Source of the DNA: Sutterella megalosphaeroides
GTDB lineage: Bacteria > Pseudomonadota > Gammaproteobacteria > Burkholderiales > Burkholderiaceae_F
Assembly: GCF_003609995.1 (NCBI RefSeq)
Contig: NZ_AP018786.1
Coordinates: 1,498,001-1,562,000 of the forward strand
Length of the DNA: 64,000 nt
Direction: 5' to 3'
In this document: piece after piece, positions 34,159-48,177 of the stretch
How positions within the stretch are numbered: position 1 is the stretch's first letter
Layout: each line of letters begins with the position of its first letter
Notes under the pieces: generated by a model
The model's database searches: none
What the model was told of the DNA's origin: nothing
What the model saw: only the letters and a program-made list of their open reading frames with translations
Position numbers and translations under genes: made by a program

Positions 34159-36042
34159 GTGGCAGCCCGTACTCTCATCGAAACTTACAGAGCGTTGAAA
34201 GAAACGCCCATCTGGAAGCTCCTTGCGGGCCAAAACGCGCCCGTCACGGTCGGGCTCCTTGAGAACCTCCTCTACGAGGGCGAGCGCCAACTGCCGGCCT
34301 CCGTCTTCATCGACCGTCTCGCGCACGAACTCGGCAAACTCGAAGCCGCCGACCGCTCCGCCGACCGGGAAAGCCGGCGCGAAAGTCGCGAGGGCCCTCG
34401 CGAGCTCGCGAAACTTTACGCCGCCCGTTGGGTGAAAGACGGCTACATCGTCTGTCGTCTCCCCGCAGGGGTGGCCGAAGAGGTATACGAACTCACCTCC
34501 GCGGGGCTTGACGTCATTCGCTTCTTGACGCGCTACCGCATGCGCCGCTCCGGCCCCACGGAAACGCGCCTTGACATGGTGACGCACGCCCTCATCAAGC
34601 TTGCAAACGATTCGGACGCGGACCCCCAAGCCCGCATCGCGCGCCTTGAAGCCGAAAAGGCCCGGATCGACGCCGAAATCGCCGCCGTGCGCGAGGGGCG
34701 TGCGGAAGTACTCGCGACCGACTCGGCGCTCACCCGTACGAACGACATTCTCGACCTCTTCCACGAGCTGCGGACGGACTTCCGGCGCGTGCGCGAAGAG
34801 TTCGAGCGCCTGAACCGCAATTTCCGCGCGGAGATTCTGCGCAGCGACGCCCCGCGCGGCGACATGCTCGAACGCTTCTTCGAAGGGTACGACGCCATTC
34901 GCGATTCGGACGCGGGGCGAGCGTTCGAAGGCTTCTACCGACTTCTTACCGACCCCCGCGCCACGGACGAACTCCAAAACGCGATCGATCGGATTCGCAC
35001 GCAGCCCTTCTTTGAAAAGCTCGGGGATCGCGACAAGGAGCTCCTGACGAGCCTTCAGACGGACCTCTTGGAGCGCGCCCGCGATACGCGCTCCGTCATG
35101 ATCGCGCTCGCACGGTCGCTGCGCGAATTCGTCGAGCGGCACGAGTATCGGGAAGAAAAACGGCTCGATCGGCTCATTCGCGAGGCGGATGCTGCGGCGC
35201 GCGAAGCGGCGCGCGCCGTTTCCGCAGGCTGTCCCGTCCACACGCTCGAATTCACGAGCGCGTACGTGACGTCCTTGTCGACCCTCGAACTCTACGACCC
35301 CGAACTCTCGCGCCTCTCGACCCCGATCGAGACCGCGGAAGCACCCGTCGCGGACCTTCGCGCGTTGGCCGCGCGTCTGCGCGACTCCGACATCGACTAC
35401 GCGGGGTTGAAGCGCGCCGTGCGCCGAGCGCTTGCCGAGCGCGAGACCGTAACGGTGGGCGAAGTGCTCGCTCTCTTGGATGATCCGGGCGAGCCGACGG
35501 CGGATGCCCAAAAGCAATCGACCCCGACCGTGCGTCGGGGGCTTGCCTCGTTGGTGGGGCTCCTGACGCTTGCCGCCCGTTACGGCGAACCCGTACGCGA
35601 TCCGAAGGCGGAGTTTCTCGAGGCGCTCGCCGCACGCCGTGCCGCCGCAACTCGGGAAACGGACGACGAAGGAAAAACGACGAAAGCCTCCGAGGGTGCA
35701 ACGACTGCGAGCGCTTCGGACGAAGTTGCCGCCTTCCGGCTCTATCGCTTCGAGACGACGGGCGACGCCGCGGACCCGGCCGATCGCGTGTTCCTGCAGG
35801 ACCCCGAGGACGGGACCGACGCCGAGGAAATGAAGGATGCGTCGGCTGCCGCGGATACGCCGGAAACCGATCGGGATGCGAATCTGACCCCCGAAGCCTT
35901 CTACCCGCTCGTTCCTTCCGCCGACCTCGAGCACGTTGCGTGGACGACCCGTACGGGCGAAGTGCGCGAATCGACCGTTCCGACCTTCCGCTTTACGGGG
36001 GCGTCGCTCGAAAAGATGCGTCGCTCGCGGGGGCTGCGCTAA
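34159..36042 (+). CDS. jetA: Wadjet/MksF-like protein JetA (DUF3375)
   Basis: The 627-residue protein is a DUF3375 family member, the kleisin-like subunit of JetABC/MksBEF condensin complexes. The N-terminus (TLIETYRALKETPIWKLL) is typical. Helical and coiled-coil stretches follow, for example residues 160-185 (IARLEAEKARIDAEIAAV). The GTG at 34159 is chosen because GGAGGA lies 10 bases upstream. An ATG at 34045 would add 38 low-complexity residues. In the region of residues 500-590 there is a variable acidic insert. It is first in a three-gene operon with jetB and jetC. Confidence 0.88.
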   Translation: MAARTLIETYRALKETPIWKLLAGQNAPVTVGLLENLLYEGERQLPASVFIDRLAHELGKLEAADRSADRESRRESREGPRELAKLYAARWVKDGYIVCRLPAGVAEEVYELTSAGLDVIRFLTRYRMRRSGPTETRLDMVTHALIKLANDSDADPQARIARLEAEKARIDAEIAAVREGRAEVLATDSALTRTNDILDLFHELRTDFRRVREEFERLNRNFRAEILRSDAPRGDMLERFFEGYDAIRDSDAGRAFEGFYRLLTDPRATDELQNAIDRIRTQPFFEKLGDRDKELLTSLQTDLLERARDTRSVMIALARSLREFVERHEYREEKRLDRLIREADAAAREAARAVSAGCPVHTLEFTSAYVTSLSTLELYDPELSRLSTPIETAEAPVADLRALAARLRDSDIDYAGLKRAVRRALAERETVTVGEVLALLDDPGEPTADAQKQSTPTVRRGLASLVGLLTLAARYGEPVRDPKAEFLEALAARRAAATRETDDEGKTTKASEGATTASASDEVAAFRLYRFETTGDAADPADRVFLQDPEDGTDAEEMKDASAAADTPETDRDANLTPEAFYPLVPSADLEHVAWTTRTGEVRESTVPTFRFTGASLEKMRRSRGLR

Positions 36043-41318
<5,276 letters not shown>

Positions 41319-41399
41319 GGCCTTCGTCGGGCTTCATGGCGCAAATCGTCAAGCGATTCGTGAAGCCTGAAAACGGAGCTTGATTTCCCAAAAACAGAT

Positions 41400-41440
41400 C
41401 GGCCCCGGGAGCGATTTGCCGCTTCCGGGGCCGAGTTTTT
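41400..41440. terminator. Bidirectional terminator between jetC and the convergent paralogue gene
   Basis: CGGCCCCGG (41400-41408) and CCGGGGCCG (41425-41433), with inner AGCG/CGCT pairing, form a strong stem followed by AGTTTTT on the plus strand. The stem closely resembles the one at 44712-44750. Confidence 0.8.
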
Positions 41441-41469
41441 CGGACTTCCTATTTTTGCGAGCGCGTGCC

Positions 41470-44328
41470 TCAAGCTTTCGCTTCGCCCCCGTAGAAGGTG
41501 AAGAGCCGTTCGGCGGGGTTGTCGGTGTCGGGCGCTCCGCCGCGCATCTTTTTCACGTTTTCGAGCAATAGGACGGCAGTCTCGAGCTCGTCGATCGCGC
41601 CCTCGATGACGTTGCGGTAATCGAGCGCCTCTTCGGCGATGATTTTCCGCCTTTCGGCAAGCTTCGTGCCGATCTGGCGCATGGTTTCCGTGAAGTCCGG
41701 GGCGGGACCTTCGAAACCGATACGCATCGCCACGAGGGTTTTCTGCAGCGCTCGGGCGTCGTTCGCCCCAAGCACAATCGGATGCGTCCGGGGCGAGAGC
41801 GTCTGCACCAAGGCCCAGGCGATCGAGGGATTATTCTTCACCAAGAGGCCCGCGTTCAGGAGCGCCCGATCGGCCTGCCAGAGCACGGCCGTCACGTACG
41901 CGCGATGCGAGCCGAGCGCGGTGCCCACGACCGTCGCGTGGCCGTCCGCCTCAAGCGCCCGCGTGAATTCCGCGATCGCCTCCCGACGCCTGTTTCCGAA
42001 CGATCCCTTCGGGGCCTTGGGGCCACGGACGACGTCGAACGCAATCATGACGGTCGTCGCCCCGAAGTGTTCCATGGTCTTCGTGAAGTCGACCCCGGAC
42101 AGGTTGGAGTGCGAGAAGATGTACGGGTCGAAAAGCTCCGGAAAGAGCGACCGACCTTCTCGGATGTCCATAAAGAAAGGGGCGCCCGGATGGTTGATGC
42201 AGTCGACCTTGAGGTCCTGCCACTCGATCGGAACGTCTGCGAGCGTCATGCCGTGGGCGTCGGGAAACTTCTTGAAGAAGTACGTCCGGAGGTCTTCAAG
42301 CGAATAGCCCGGCTTCTTCGGGCGCCAATCCCAAAGAAGAAAATCGGGCCGGAAGTACGACATATAGGCCGCCTCCCCGACGGCCGCGATCACGGCGTCC
42401 GTCAATGCGGCGCAGAAGCGCTCCTTCGCCTTGATTTTCTTCCCGACCGCGACGGCGAGGCGGATTTTCCCGTTGACGATTTTCGGGTGGAAACGCAGCG
42501 TAGCGAGGTCCGTGTCCTTCAGAAGCGGGTTGACGTAGGTCGAGAGGTCGGCTTCGGGTCGACCGCTTTGCAGGAAGGTCCAGCGGTCGGTGATTCCCTC
42601 GGGCATACGCTTCAGGAATTCGCGCAACGCAAACAACTCGCTCTTTGTGCTGCCGGCGCCGAGTTGCAGGACGGGCTTCCCTTCTTCGTCGAGACCGACC
42701 TTCCGGAGCCACGCTTTGCTGAAAACGGAAATCGGCCCCTCGATCACGAGCCGCGGGTCCACGTCGGCGCGTTCGGCCAAAGAGATCTGTCGCACCATCA
42801 AATCTTCCGACTCTTCGACGGTGCGCCCGACGATTTCGGCTCGCTCTTCGAAGCTCAGGCGCGGGAGGATTTCGGTCGCGTACTGCAAGGCGCGGCCCAT
42901 GGAATATATCGCTCGGGAATCGGGTTCGTATTCCTGCGACGCGAGGAGCGTTTCGAACCCCGCGCGATAGCTCCCGTTCGCAAGGTACCCCATGCCGAGA
43001 AGCCGCAGCACGCAGGCGCGATCGGATGGCTTCGTCACTTTCGGGAGAAGCTCCTGCAAGAGGTCGATCGAGCGCTTGCGACTGTACACGTCAACGTAAA
43101 AGTTGTCGAACGTGAGCAAAAGCACTCGAGCGTATTCGATCGTCAAGTCGATGTTTTTCGTCCCGGGAATGGCTTCAAGCGTGTGTGCGAGGATGTCGTA
43201 GCCCGCTTCCGGCGTCCAGCGCGCGACGTGTTCGAGCCATCCCTTGCGATCGTCCTTCGCGGGGAGATTGCGAAGGTCGAACGCTTCGTCTTCTTCCTCC
43301 TCGGTCATCTCGCGCCAGACGGGCTCATACCCCGTAAGGAGCGGTTCGACGCACGTTGGGCCGAGGCTCAGCGTCAGGAGGATCGCGTCCCGGTTGCCGT
43401 CCTTCGAGATGATTTCCGCGCGGAACGGATTCGCAATGCGCACGCGCTCGACTTCGCCGTAGGCACCGCTCCAAACGCCCCGCGCGATCATGCGGACGGC
43501 TTCCGGATCGAGCATCGAAATCGCCGCGAGCGACATGTTGAATTCGATCGTGAGCGAAGGAATCTGCAAGGTCGACGTTGAGACGTGAAGGCCCTCGGGC
43601 GTGCGCGTCGGTTCGGTCGCTCTCAGGATCCGAAGGTTCTTTTTGAGTTTCTCAGGGTCGACCATGATCGAGCGGGTCAACTCGCGGAACTCGGCGTACT
43701 GGTAGTAGTCGAACGCGCCTTTTTTGAGCTTGTCGAGATCCTGCTCGTCGATGATCGGGTCGGCGAGGTCCGCGACCTTCTCAGGGAGCGTTCGGTTCGA
43801 CTTCAGGACTTTGCGAAGCTTCCTCCGGAGCCGCCGGAAAAACGTCGGTTCGGAGAGGTGCATCTCCCGAATCGTTTCGTAAAACTCGATGGCTTCGTTC
43901 AAAAGGTCTTCGGCGTCCTGAGGCCGCCCCTCGGCAACGGCTGCAACAACGAAAAAGCGTACCGCACGAAGGTCGTACGGAGCGATCTCAAGCACGCGCT
44001 CGGCCGCTTCGATCGCCTCGCGGGTCTTGCCGTCGCGAAGGCGCGCTTCCAAAAGGAACATGAGGTACTCGTACGAGTCGACGTCGTCGAGCGAGTCGGG
44101 CGCCGCCCATTCGAGGACGTCCAGCGCCCTCACCCGCGTCGAGTAATCGAGATTTTCGAGGCCGGCTCGGGCGTACGTCAGGACGAACTGCAGGTCGCGC
44201 GCGACCTCCTCTTTCGTGAAGCGCTTCCGGCGCAGTCCCTGTTGAAGGACCTCATCGAGATAATCGAACCGTCCGGGACTGTCCTGCAAGACTTCGAGCT
44301 CCCTGAGGTCTTTGGGTTTGAGGATCAT
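41470..44328 (-). CDS. Large protein of an unrecognised family, paralogue 1
   Basis: The 952-residue cytosolic protein has no family I recognise. Residues 1-170 are helical and TPR-like. Residues about 215-345 hold a domain shared with paralogue 2, with core motif KNLRILRATEP. Residues 365-510 are again helical-repeat-like. Residues about 555-700 form a domain shared with paralogue 2 and with the short protein at 55882-56817. Its core motifs are a conserved Trp near 580, AVGEAAYMSYF near 648 and YFFKKFPDA near 685. The C-terminus (about 740-900) is also shared with paralogue 2. It lies 509 bases after paralogue 2 on the same strand, with its own -10. No signal peptide or membrane segment is seen. 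Confidence 0.85.
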   Translation of the reverse strand: MILKPKDLRELEVLQDSPGRFDYLDEVLQQGLRRKRFTKEEVARDLQFVLTYARAGLENLDYSTRVRALDVLEWAAPDSLDDVDSYEYLMFLLEARLRDGKTREAIEAAERVLEIAPYDLRAVRFFVVAAVAEGRPQDAEDLLNEAIEFYETIREMHLSEPTFFRRLRRKLRKVLKSNRTLPEKVADLADPIIDEQDLDKLKKGAFDYYQYAEFRELTRSIMVDPEKLKKNLRILRATEPTRTPEGLHVSTSTLQIPSLTIEFNMSLAAISMLDPEAVRMIARGVWSGAYGEVERVRIANPFRAEIISKDGNRDAILLTLSLGPTCVEPLLTGYEPVWREMTEEEEDEAFDLRNLPAKDDRKGWLEHVARWTPEAGYDILAHTLEAIPGTKNIDLTIEYARVLLLTFDNFYVDVYSRKRSIDLLQELLPKVTKPSDRACVLRLLGMGYLANGSYRAGFETLLASQEYEPDSRAIYSMGRALQYATEILPRLSFEERAEIVGRTVEESEDLMVRQISLAERADVDPRLVIEGPISVFSKAWLRKVGLDEEGKPVLQLGAGSTKSELFALREFLKRMPEGITDRWTFLQSGRPEADLSTYVNPLLKDTDLATLRFHPKIVNGKIRLAVAVGKKIKAKERFCAALTDAVIAAVGEAAYMSYFRPDFLLWDWRPKKPGYSLEDLRTYFFKKFPDAHGMTLADVPIEWQDLKVDCINHPGAPFFMDIREGRSLFPELFDPYIFSHSNLSGVDFTKTMEHFGATTVMIAFDVVRGPKAPKGSFGNRRREAIAEFTRALEADGHATVVGTALGSHRAYVTAVLWQADRALLNAGLLVKNNPSIAWALVQTLSPRTHPIVLGANDARALQKTLVAMRIGFEGPAPDFTETMRQIGTKLAERRKIIAEEALDYRNVIEGAIDELETAVLLLENVKKMRGGAPDTDNPAERLFTFYGGEAKA

Positions 44329-44621
44329 TTTGTTCTCGCTTTCGGGGCCGGGCTCGCCGAACCGTCAGGGGGTTCGGCACGGGCCAGGTATAAGGATGGT
44401 TTGTTCGGGGCGCGCGTCCATAAGGCGCCTCCCCTTCGGTCGAAAAAGAGCGGGCGCTGTGCTCGCTACTTCTTCGTCCCGAAGCGCTCGGGCGATCTCT
44501 GAAGCCTGCAAATCCTCGTTTCGGACGTGATCGGGCAGCGGGTTCGGTGCACGATGTTTTCTCCATTCCTTGACCGGGCGCCTTTCGACGGGCGGTCGCG
44601 GTCGGTCTGTGTGGTGTTCCT

Positions 44622-44627
44622 ATTGTA
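44622..44627 (-). promoter_or_regulatory. -10 element (TACAAT) for paralogue 1
   Basis: On the minus strand CCCTACAATAGG lies about 300 bases upstream of the start at 44328. The same CTACAAT core precedes paralogue 2 and the short homologue. Confidence 0.4.
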
Positions 44628-44711
44628 GGGAAGCTTGTTCGAGAGCATCGGGGCCGGTCTCGTCACACGGGTTCGTCGTTCGGCCGTGCGCGAGCGCGAA
44701 GCCCGATAGAC

Positions 44712-44750
44712 GTCGGCCCCGGGAAGTCAATCAATGCTCCCGGGGCCGAC
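44712..44750 (-). terminator. Terminator after paralogue 2
   Basis: GTCGGCCCCGGGA (44712-44724) and TCCCGGGGCCGAC (44738-44750) pair perfectly over 13 bases. The stem lies about 90 bases after the stop of paralogue 2. Confidence 0.7.
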
Positions 44751-44837
44751 GGCGGGTTTCGAGCCTTTCGCGGCGTGTTGCGTCCTGCGAAGCAGTCGCG
44801 TTTTCAGCCCGAGCTCACGATCGGACGACCGATTTCA

Positions 44838-47726
44838 TTACCGCCATTGTTTCTTGGGGACGTCGCGGTATTGCCGGACTTTCCCGTTGACGTCGACGAA
44901 GAACCCCTTACGGCGCTTGCGTGTCTGAAAGCAGCCGAATTGGGGTTCGGGGACTTCCGGACCGTAGGCGCCGTCAAGGGCCTTGAAGATGTCCCCGCGA
45001 CAGGCGTTCTCGTACGAAATCCTCGCACGGCGTTCCTGACCTTCTTCGAACGCGACTTCGAACTTTTTCACGACGGACGTCGGGTCGGCGAGTTCTGCCT
45101 CATCGAGCATTGCGAACGCCCCGAGCGGCGCGAGGGCCGCTCGGGCGGCCGACGGGTCGTTGAGAGCGAGCGTTTGGATGAAGGTGAGCGGGAAGAGCGA
45201 CCGATAGACGGCCCACTTAACGCCCTTTTCGGCCGAGAACCAACGGGACGCTTCGAGGAGCGCCTGATCGGGTCGCCAGAGAACGAGATTCATGTACGTG
45301 CGATTTTCGCCGTAGGCCATTCCGACCATGCGGGCCGCGCCCGTGCCTTCGAGGTGGAGACGGAAGTTCACGACCACGGTAGTGGGGTCGAGAACGAACT
45401 CGTTCGTCTCTTCCGAACGGGCGATTTCAAACGCAATCGTCACGGGTTGCGCGCCGTAGGACTGCATGAGTCGGGAAAAGCGCAGGCCGGGAGCCTGCGG
45501 GTCGACGAAAATCTTCGGGTCGAAAAGCCCCCGGAAAAAGGTGTCACCCGATTTGATGTCGGCAAAAAGCGGCGCTTCGGGGCGCGTGTCGATCTCGTAG
45601 TTCGTGACGAAGTGCCAATCGAACGAGAGGGTGGCGCAGGTCGCAGCCCATGCTTGCGGGAACATGTCGTAGAAGTAGTGCGCAAATGCCGAGGGCGTCA
45701 TCCCCCTGTCGAGCGCAGGCTCGTGGCGGAACCTGATCTCCTGCATGCAGAAGTACATGAAGGGCGCTTCGCCGATCGCTTCGGCCACGACTTGCCTCGC
45801 GACTGCCTCGTGGTAACAGCGAGGCCGCGGGTCGTCGCTTTCCAAATAGACGGTGAGTGCAATCATGTCGCCCGCCGGTTTCGGATCGATCCGGATCGAC
45901 TTCAGGCCGAGGGGTTCGATCCACTCTTGAAGACGCTCGTCGATCCGAAGGTCTTCGCGCATGCCGACCTCGAATTTCCAGTCGTTCGCGGCAATGGCCG
46001 GCTTGTGTTCGACGAAGGCGAGCTCGGCGAAGATCTGCGCCATGTCGCAATTTCCCGAGAGGATAACGTAGCCCATCCGTTCGCTCTTCGATTCAAAGCC
46101 CGCCCGGTGGACCCAGTCGCCGCAGAGACCGGTCATCGCAGGCACGACCGCATCGCGCGCATTGCGCCCCGAGGCATAGGCCGACCGGATGTGGCGGCGC
46201 AGCGTCCGGGCCGACTTCGTGAGGAGCATCCAGGTCCGCGCCGTCCGAACGTCGAAAGGTTCGTCCAAAATCCCCGTAGAGTTGGCGGCCAACGCGTAGC
46301 CCAAGCTCACGAGAACCGTCGAGTCGATGCGGATTTTGAGCGCGCGCTTGAAGGTCTGAACCGCGTCCCAGTGGCGTTCGTCGGTGTAGTACGCCATGCC
46401 GAGAACCTGAAGGATTCGGAAACGCTCTTCGTCGTCGAGCGCCTCTTCGACCGCCTCATCGAGCGCCTGCTCCAAGAGGCCGATCGCTTTTTTACGCTTG
46501 AGAACGCGCAGTCCCGTGTCGCTTTCCACAACGAGATTCGCTCGGGCGAGCTCGACTGCGAAGTCGTTGTACTGCGATTCGCCCAGATCGTCGATTCGAG
46601 CGAGGGGCGCATAAGCGCCCGCCGCAACCCAGTCGGCGATGAGGGCAAGCCAAGCCTCGCGGTCCGAATCCGCGGGGCGAAACTCTTTGCTCGCAAGGAT
46701 GCGTTCGTCCTCAATGGTCATCGGGCGGTAGACGACTTCGTCTCCCGTCAGACGCGATTCCGCACACGAGCTCCCGAAGTAGGAGAGAAGGCTCACCGTC
46801 TCGGTTTTTCCGCCTTCCGAGAAAACCTTCGCCTCGAAGGGATCGTCGACGCGCAGCTTTTCGACGCGACCGAAATCGCCCATCAGCACGCCGCGCGCGA
46901 ACGAACGCAGGGCTTCGGGCGCGATCATGGAGATCCCGGCGTACGGGAGGTTGAATTCGATCGGGAAGCCCTCTTCCTGAAGGCTCGATCGACATGCGAA
47001 GACGCCCTCCTCCGTCAGAACGGGTTCGGTTGCTTTGAGAATCCGAAGGTTTTTGGCGTGCTTCTTCGGATCCGAAACAATCGCACGAAGGAGCTCGCGC
47101 CGAAGCGCAATGTCGTAGAGCGTCGTGACGCCGCCGAAGAGGACGTCCTCGTCATTGGGCATGCTGACGGAATCGGCAAGGCGCGTAACAAGCTCTGCAG
47201 TCGAAAGATTCTCGTACACCCCCGCCTTCAAACGGCGCTTCAGGTCCTTCAACGTGCGAAGCGCATCGGGCGAATCCTGGGGACCCGCCTCAATAGCGGC
47301 CCCGAGCACGCGCTCGGCATCCTCGCGCCGCCCTTCGGCGACCGCAGCAATGACGTACTGCCGCACGGTCGTGCCTTCGTTGGGGAAGAGTTCGAGGGCG
47401 CGTTCGGCTGCGGCCAACGCCCCTGCGGTTCTGCCCGTACGCAGACGCGCTTCGGCCAGAAGATGGGTGAGGACGAAGGAATCGGTCGAAGCGAGCGATT
47501 CGGTCACCGCCTTCTCAAGCACTTGGAGCGCCTTTTCCCACGAGGAGTAATCCATCGTGGCGAGGGCCGACGAGGCGTAGAGCTGAACGAAAATCGGATC
47601 TCGGGCGATTTCCTCCGCCGACCGGTGCTTCAGCATGTCTTCGACGATGCGGGTGACCGTCTCGTACTGTGATTCGCCGGCAACGGGCGTTGCGAGGTCG
47701 GTGGTGTCTTTGGAATTCGGGAACAT
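44838..47726 (-). CDS. Large protein of an unrecognised family, paralogue 2
   Basis: The 962-residue protein matches paralogue 1 in length and order of domains. It has an N-terminal TPR-like region (ALAAAERALELFPNEGTTVR near residue 100) and a shared domain with KNLRILKATEP near residue 227. A second helical-repeat region contains FRILQVLGMAYYTDERHWDA. The conserved C-terminal domain includes VAEAIGEAPFMYF and YFYDMFPQAW. Overall divergence from paralogue 1 is high, so the duplication is old. The start at 47726 is chosen because the extension to 48035 is Arg/Ser-rich and unlike the paralogue. Function unknown. Confidence 0.85.
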   Translation of the reverse strand: MFPNSKDTTDLATPVAGESQYETVTRIVEDMLKHRSAEEIARDPIFVQLYASSALATMDYSSWEKALQVLEKAVTESLASTDSFVLTHLLAEARLRTGRTAGALAAAERALELFPNEGTTVRQYVIAAVAEGRREDAERVLGAAIEAGPQDSPDALRTLKDLKRRLKAGVYENLSTAELVTRLADSVSMPNDEDVLFGGVTTLYDIALRRELLRAIVSDPKKHAKNLRILKATEPVLTEEGVFACRSSLQEEGFPIEFNLPYAGISMIAPEALRSFARGVLMGDFGRVEKLRVDDPFEAKVFSEGGKTETVSLLSYFGSSCAESRLTGDEVVYRPMTIEDERILASKEFRPADSDREAWLALIADWVAAGAYAPLARIDDLGESQYNDFAVELARANLVVESDTGLRVLKRKKAIGLLEQALDEAVEEALDDEERFRILQVLGMAYYTDERHWDAVQTFKRALKIRIDSTVLVSLGYALAANSTGILDEPFDVRTARTWMLLTKSARTLRRHIRSAYASGRNARDAVVPAMTGLCGDWVHRAGFESKSERMGYVILSGNCDMAQIFAELAFVEHKPAIAANDWKFEVGMREDLRIDERLQEWIEPLGLKSIRIDPKPAGDMIALTVYLESDDPRPRCYHEAVARQVVAEAIGEAPFMYFCMQEIRFRHEPALDRGMTPSAFAHYFYDMFPQAWAATCATLSFDWHFVTNYEIDTRPEAPLFADIKSGDTFFRGLFDPKIFVDPQAPGLRFSRLMQSYGAQPVTIAFEIARSEETNEFVLDPTTVVVNFRLHLEGTGAARMVGMAYGENRTYMNLVLWRPDQALLEASRWFSAEKGVKWAVYRSLFPLTFIQTLALNDPSAARAALAPLGAFAMLDEAELADPTSVVKKFEVAFEEGQERRARISYENACRGDIFKALDGAYGPEVPEPQFGCFQTRKRRKGFFVDVNGKVRQYRDVPKKQWR

Positions 47727-48037
47727 GGTCTTTTTCCTTGTTTCCCGGGCAAACGGCGTCCTGCCGTCATGCGCCCGGTTAGGGACGAACGGAATACGGG
47801 CGCGCGCAACGATGCGCCGCCCCTTCGAAAAAGAGAGCGTCGAGCGAACGACCGACCGACTAGAACTTCGTCCCGAAGTTCTTGACGGTTCCTTTGGGGA
47901 GGATCCCCCACATCGTTTTGTCGGCCGTGATCCTGCAGTTGGGTTCGTGCACGACGTTACTCCAAAAAAACCGGCCGCGCGGGCAGCGTCGGGATGACGG
48001 CCCGCCTCGCGACCTCGGTTGTTCCTTTCAAGCACCC

Positions 48038-48043
48038 ATTGTA
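48038..48043 (-). promoter_or_regulatory. -10 element (TACAAT) for paralogue 2
   Basis: The minus-strand sequence TTCTACAATGGG gives a good hexamer, as upstream of paralogue 1 and the short homologue. The distance to the start codon is about 310 bases. Confidence 0.35.
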
Positions 48044-48130
48044 GAAAAAACTTATCGAGGGTATGGGGGTGGCGAGAGTGGCTCGAGAATGAGGCCCCTC
48101 ACCCCGAGGCCGTACGACAGCAAGCTCGAC

Positions 48131-48136
48131 TACAAT
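48131..48136 (+). promoter_or_regulatory. -10 element (TACAAT) for the sensor kinase gene
   Basis: CGACTACAATGAGG lies 42 bases upstream of the ATG at 48178. No good -35 is visible. Confidence 0.45.
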
Positions 48137-48177
48137 GAGGCGCCTATTCCGCGAGTCGACTCCAATTTTCGAAATAC

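Larger units (their letters stand above)
44329..44837. other. Intergenic region between tandem paralogues
   Basis: The 509-base gap holds a promoter-like -10 for paralogue 1 and a strong terminator hairpin for paralogue 2, both annotated separately. Nothing else is recognised. Confidence 0.5.
47727..48177. other. Divergent region between paralogue 2 and the sensor kinase
   Basis: The 451-base gap contains two divergent -10-like elements (48038 minus, 48131 plus). The 300 bases between the minus-strand element and the gene start would form a long leader. No gene is supported. Confidence 0.45.

Noticed and set aside
44775-47672. A 965-codon open frame on the plus strand opposite paralogue 2
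   Set aside because: The minus-strand protein aligns with paralogue 1 and the short homologue, whereas the plus-strand translation does not resemble anything.
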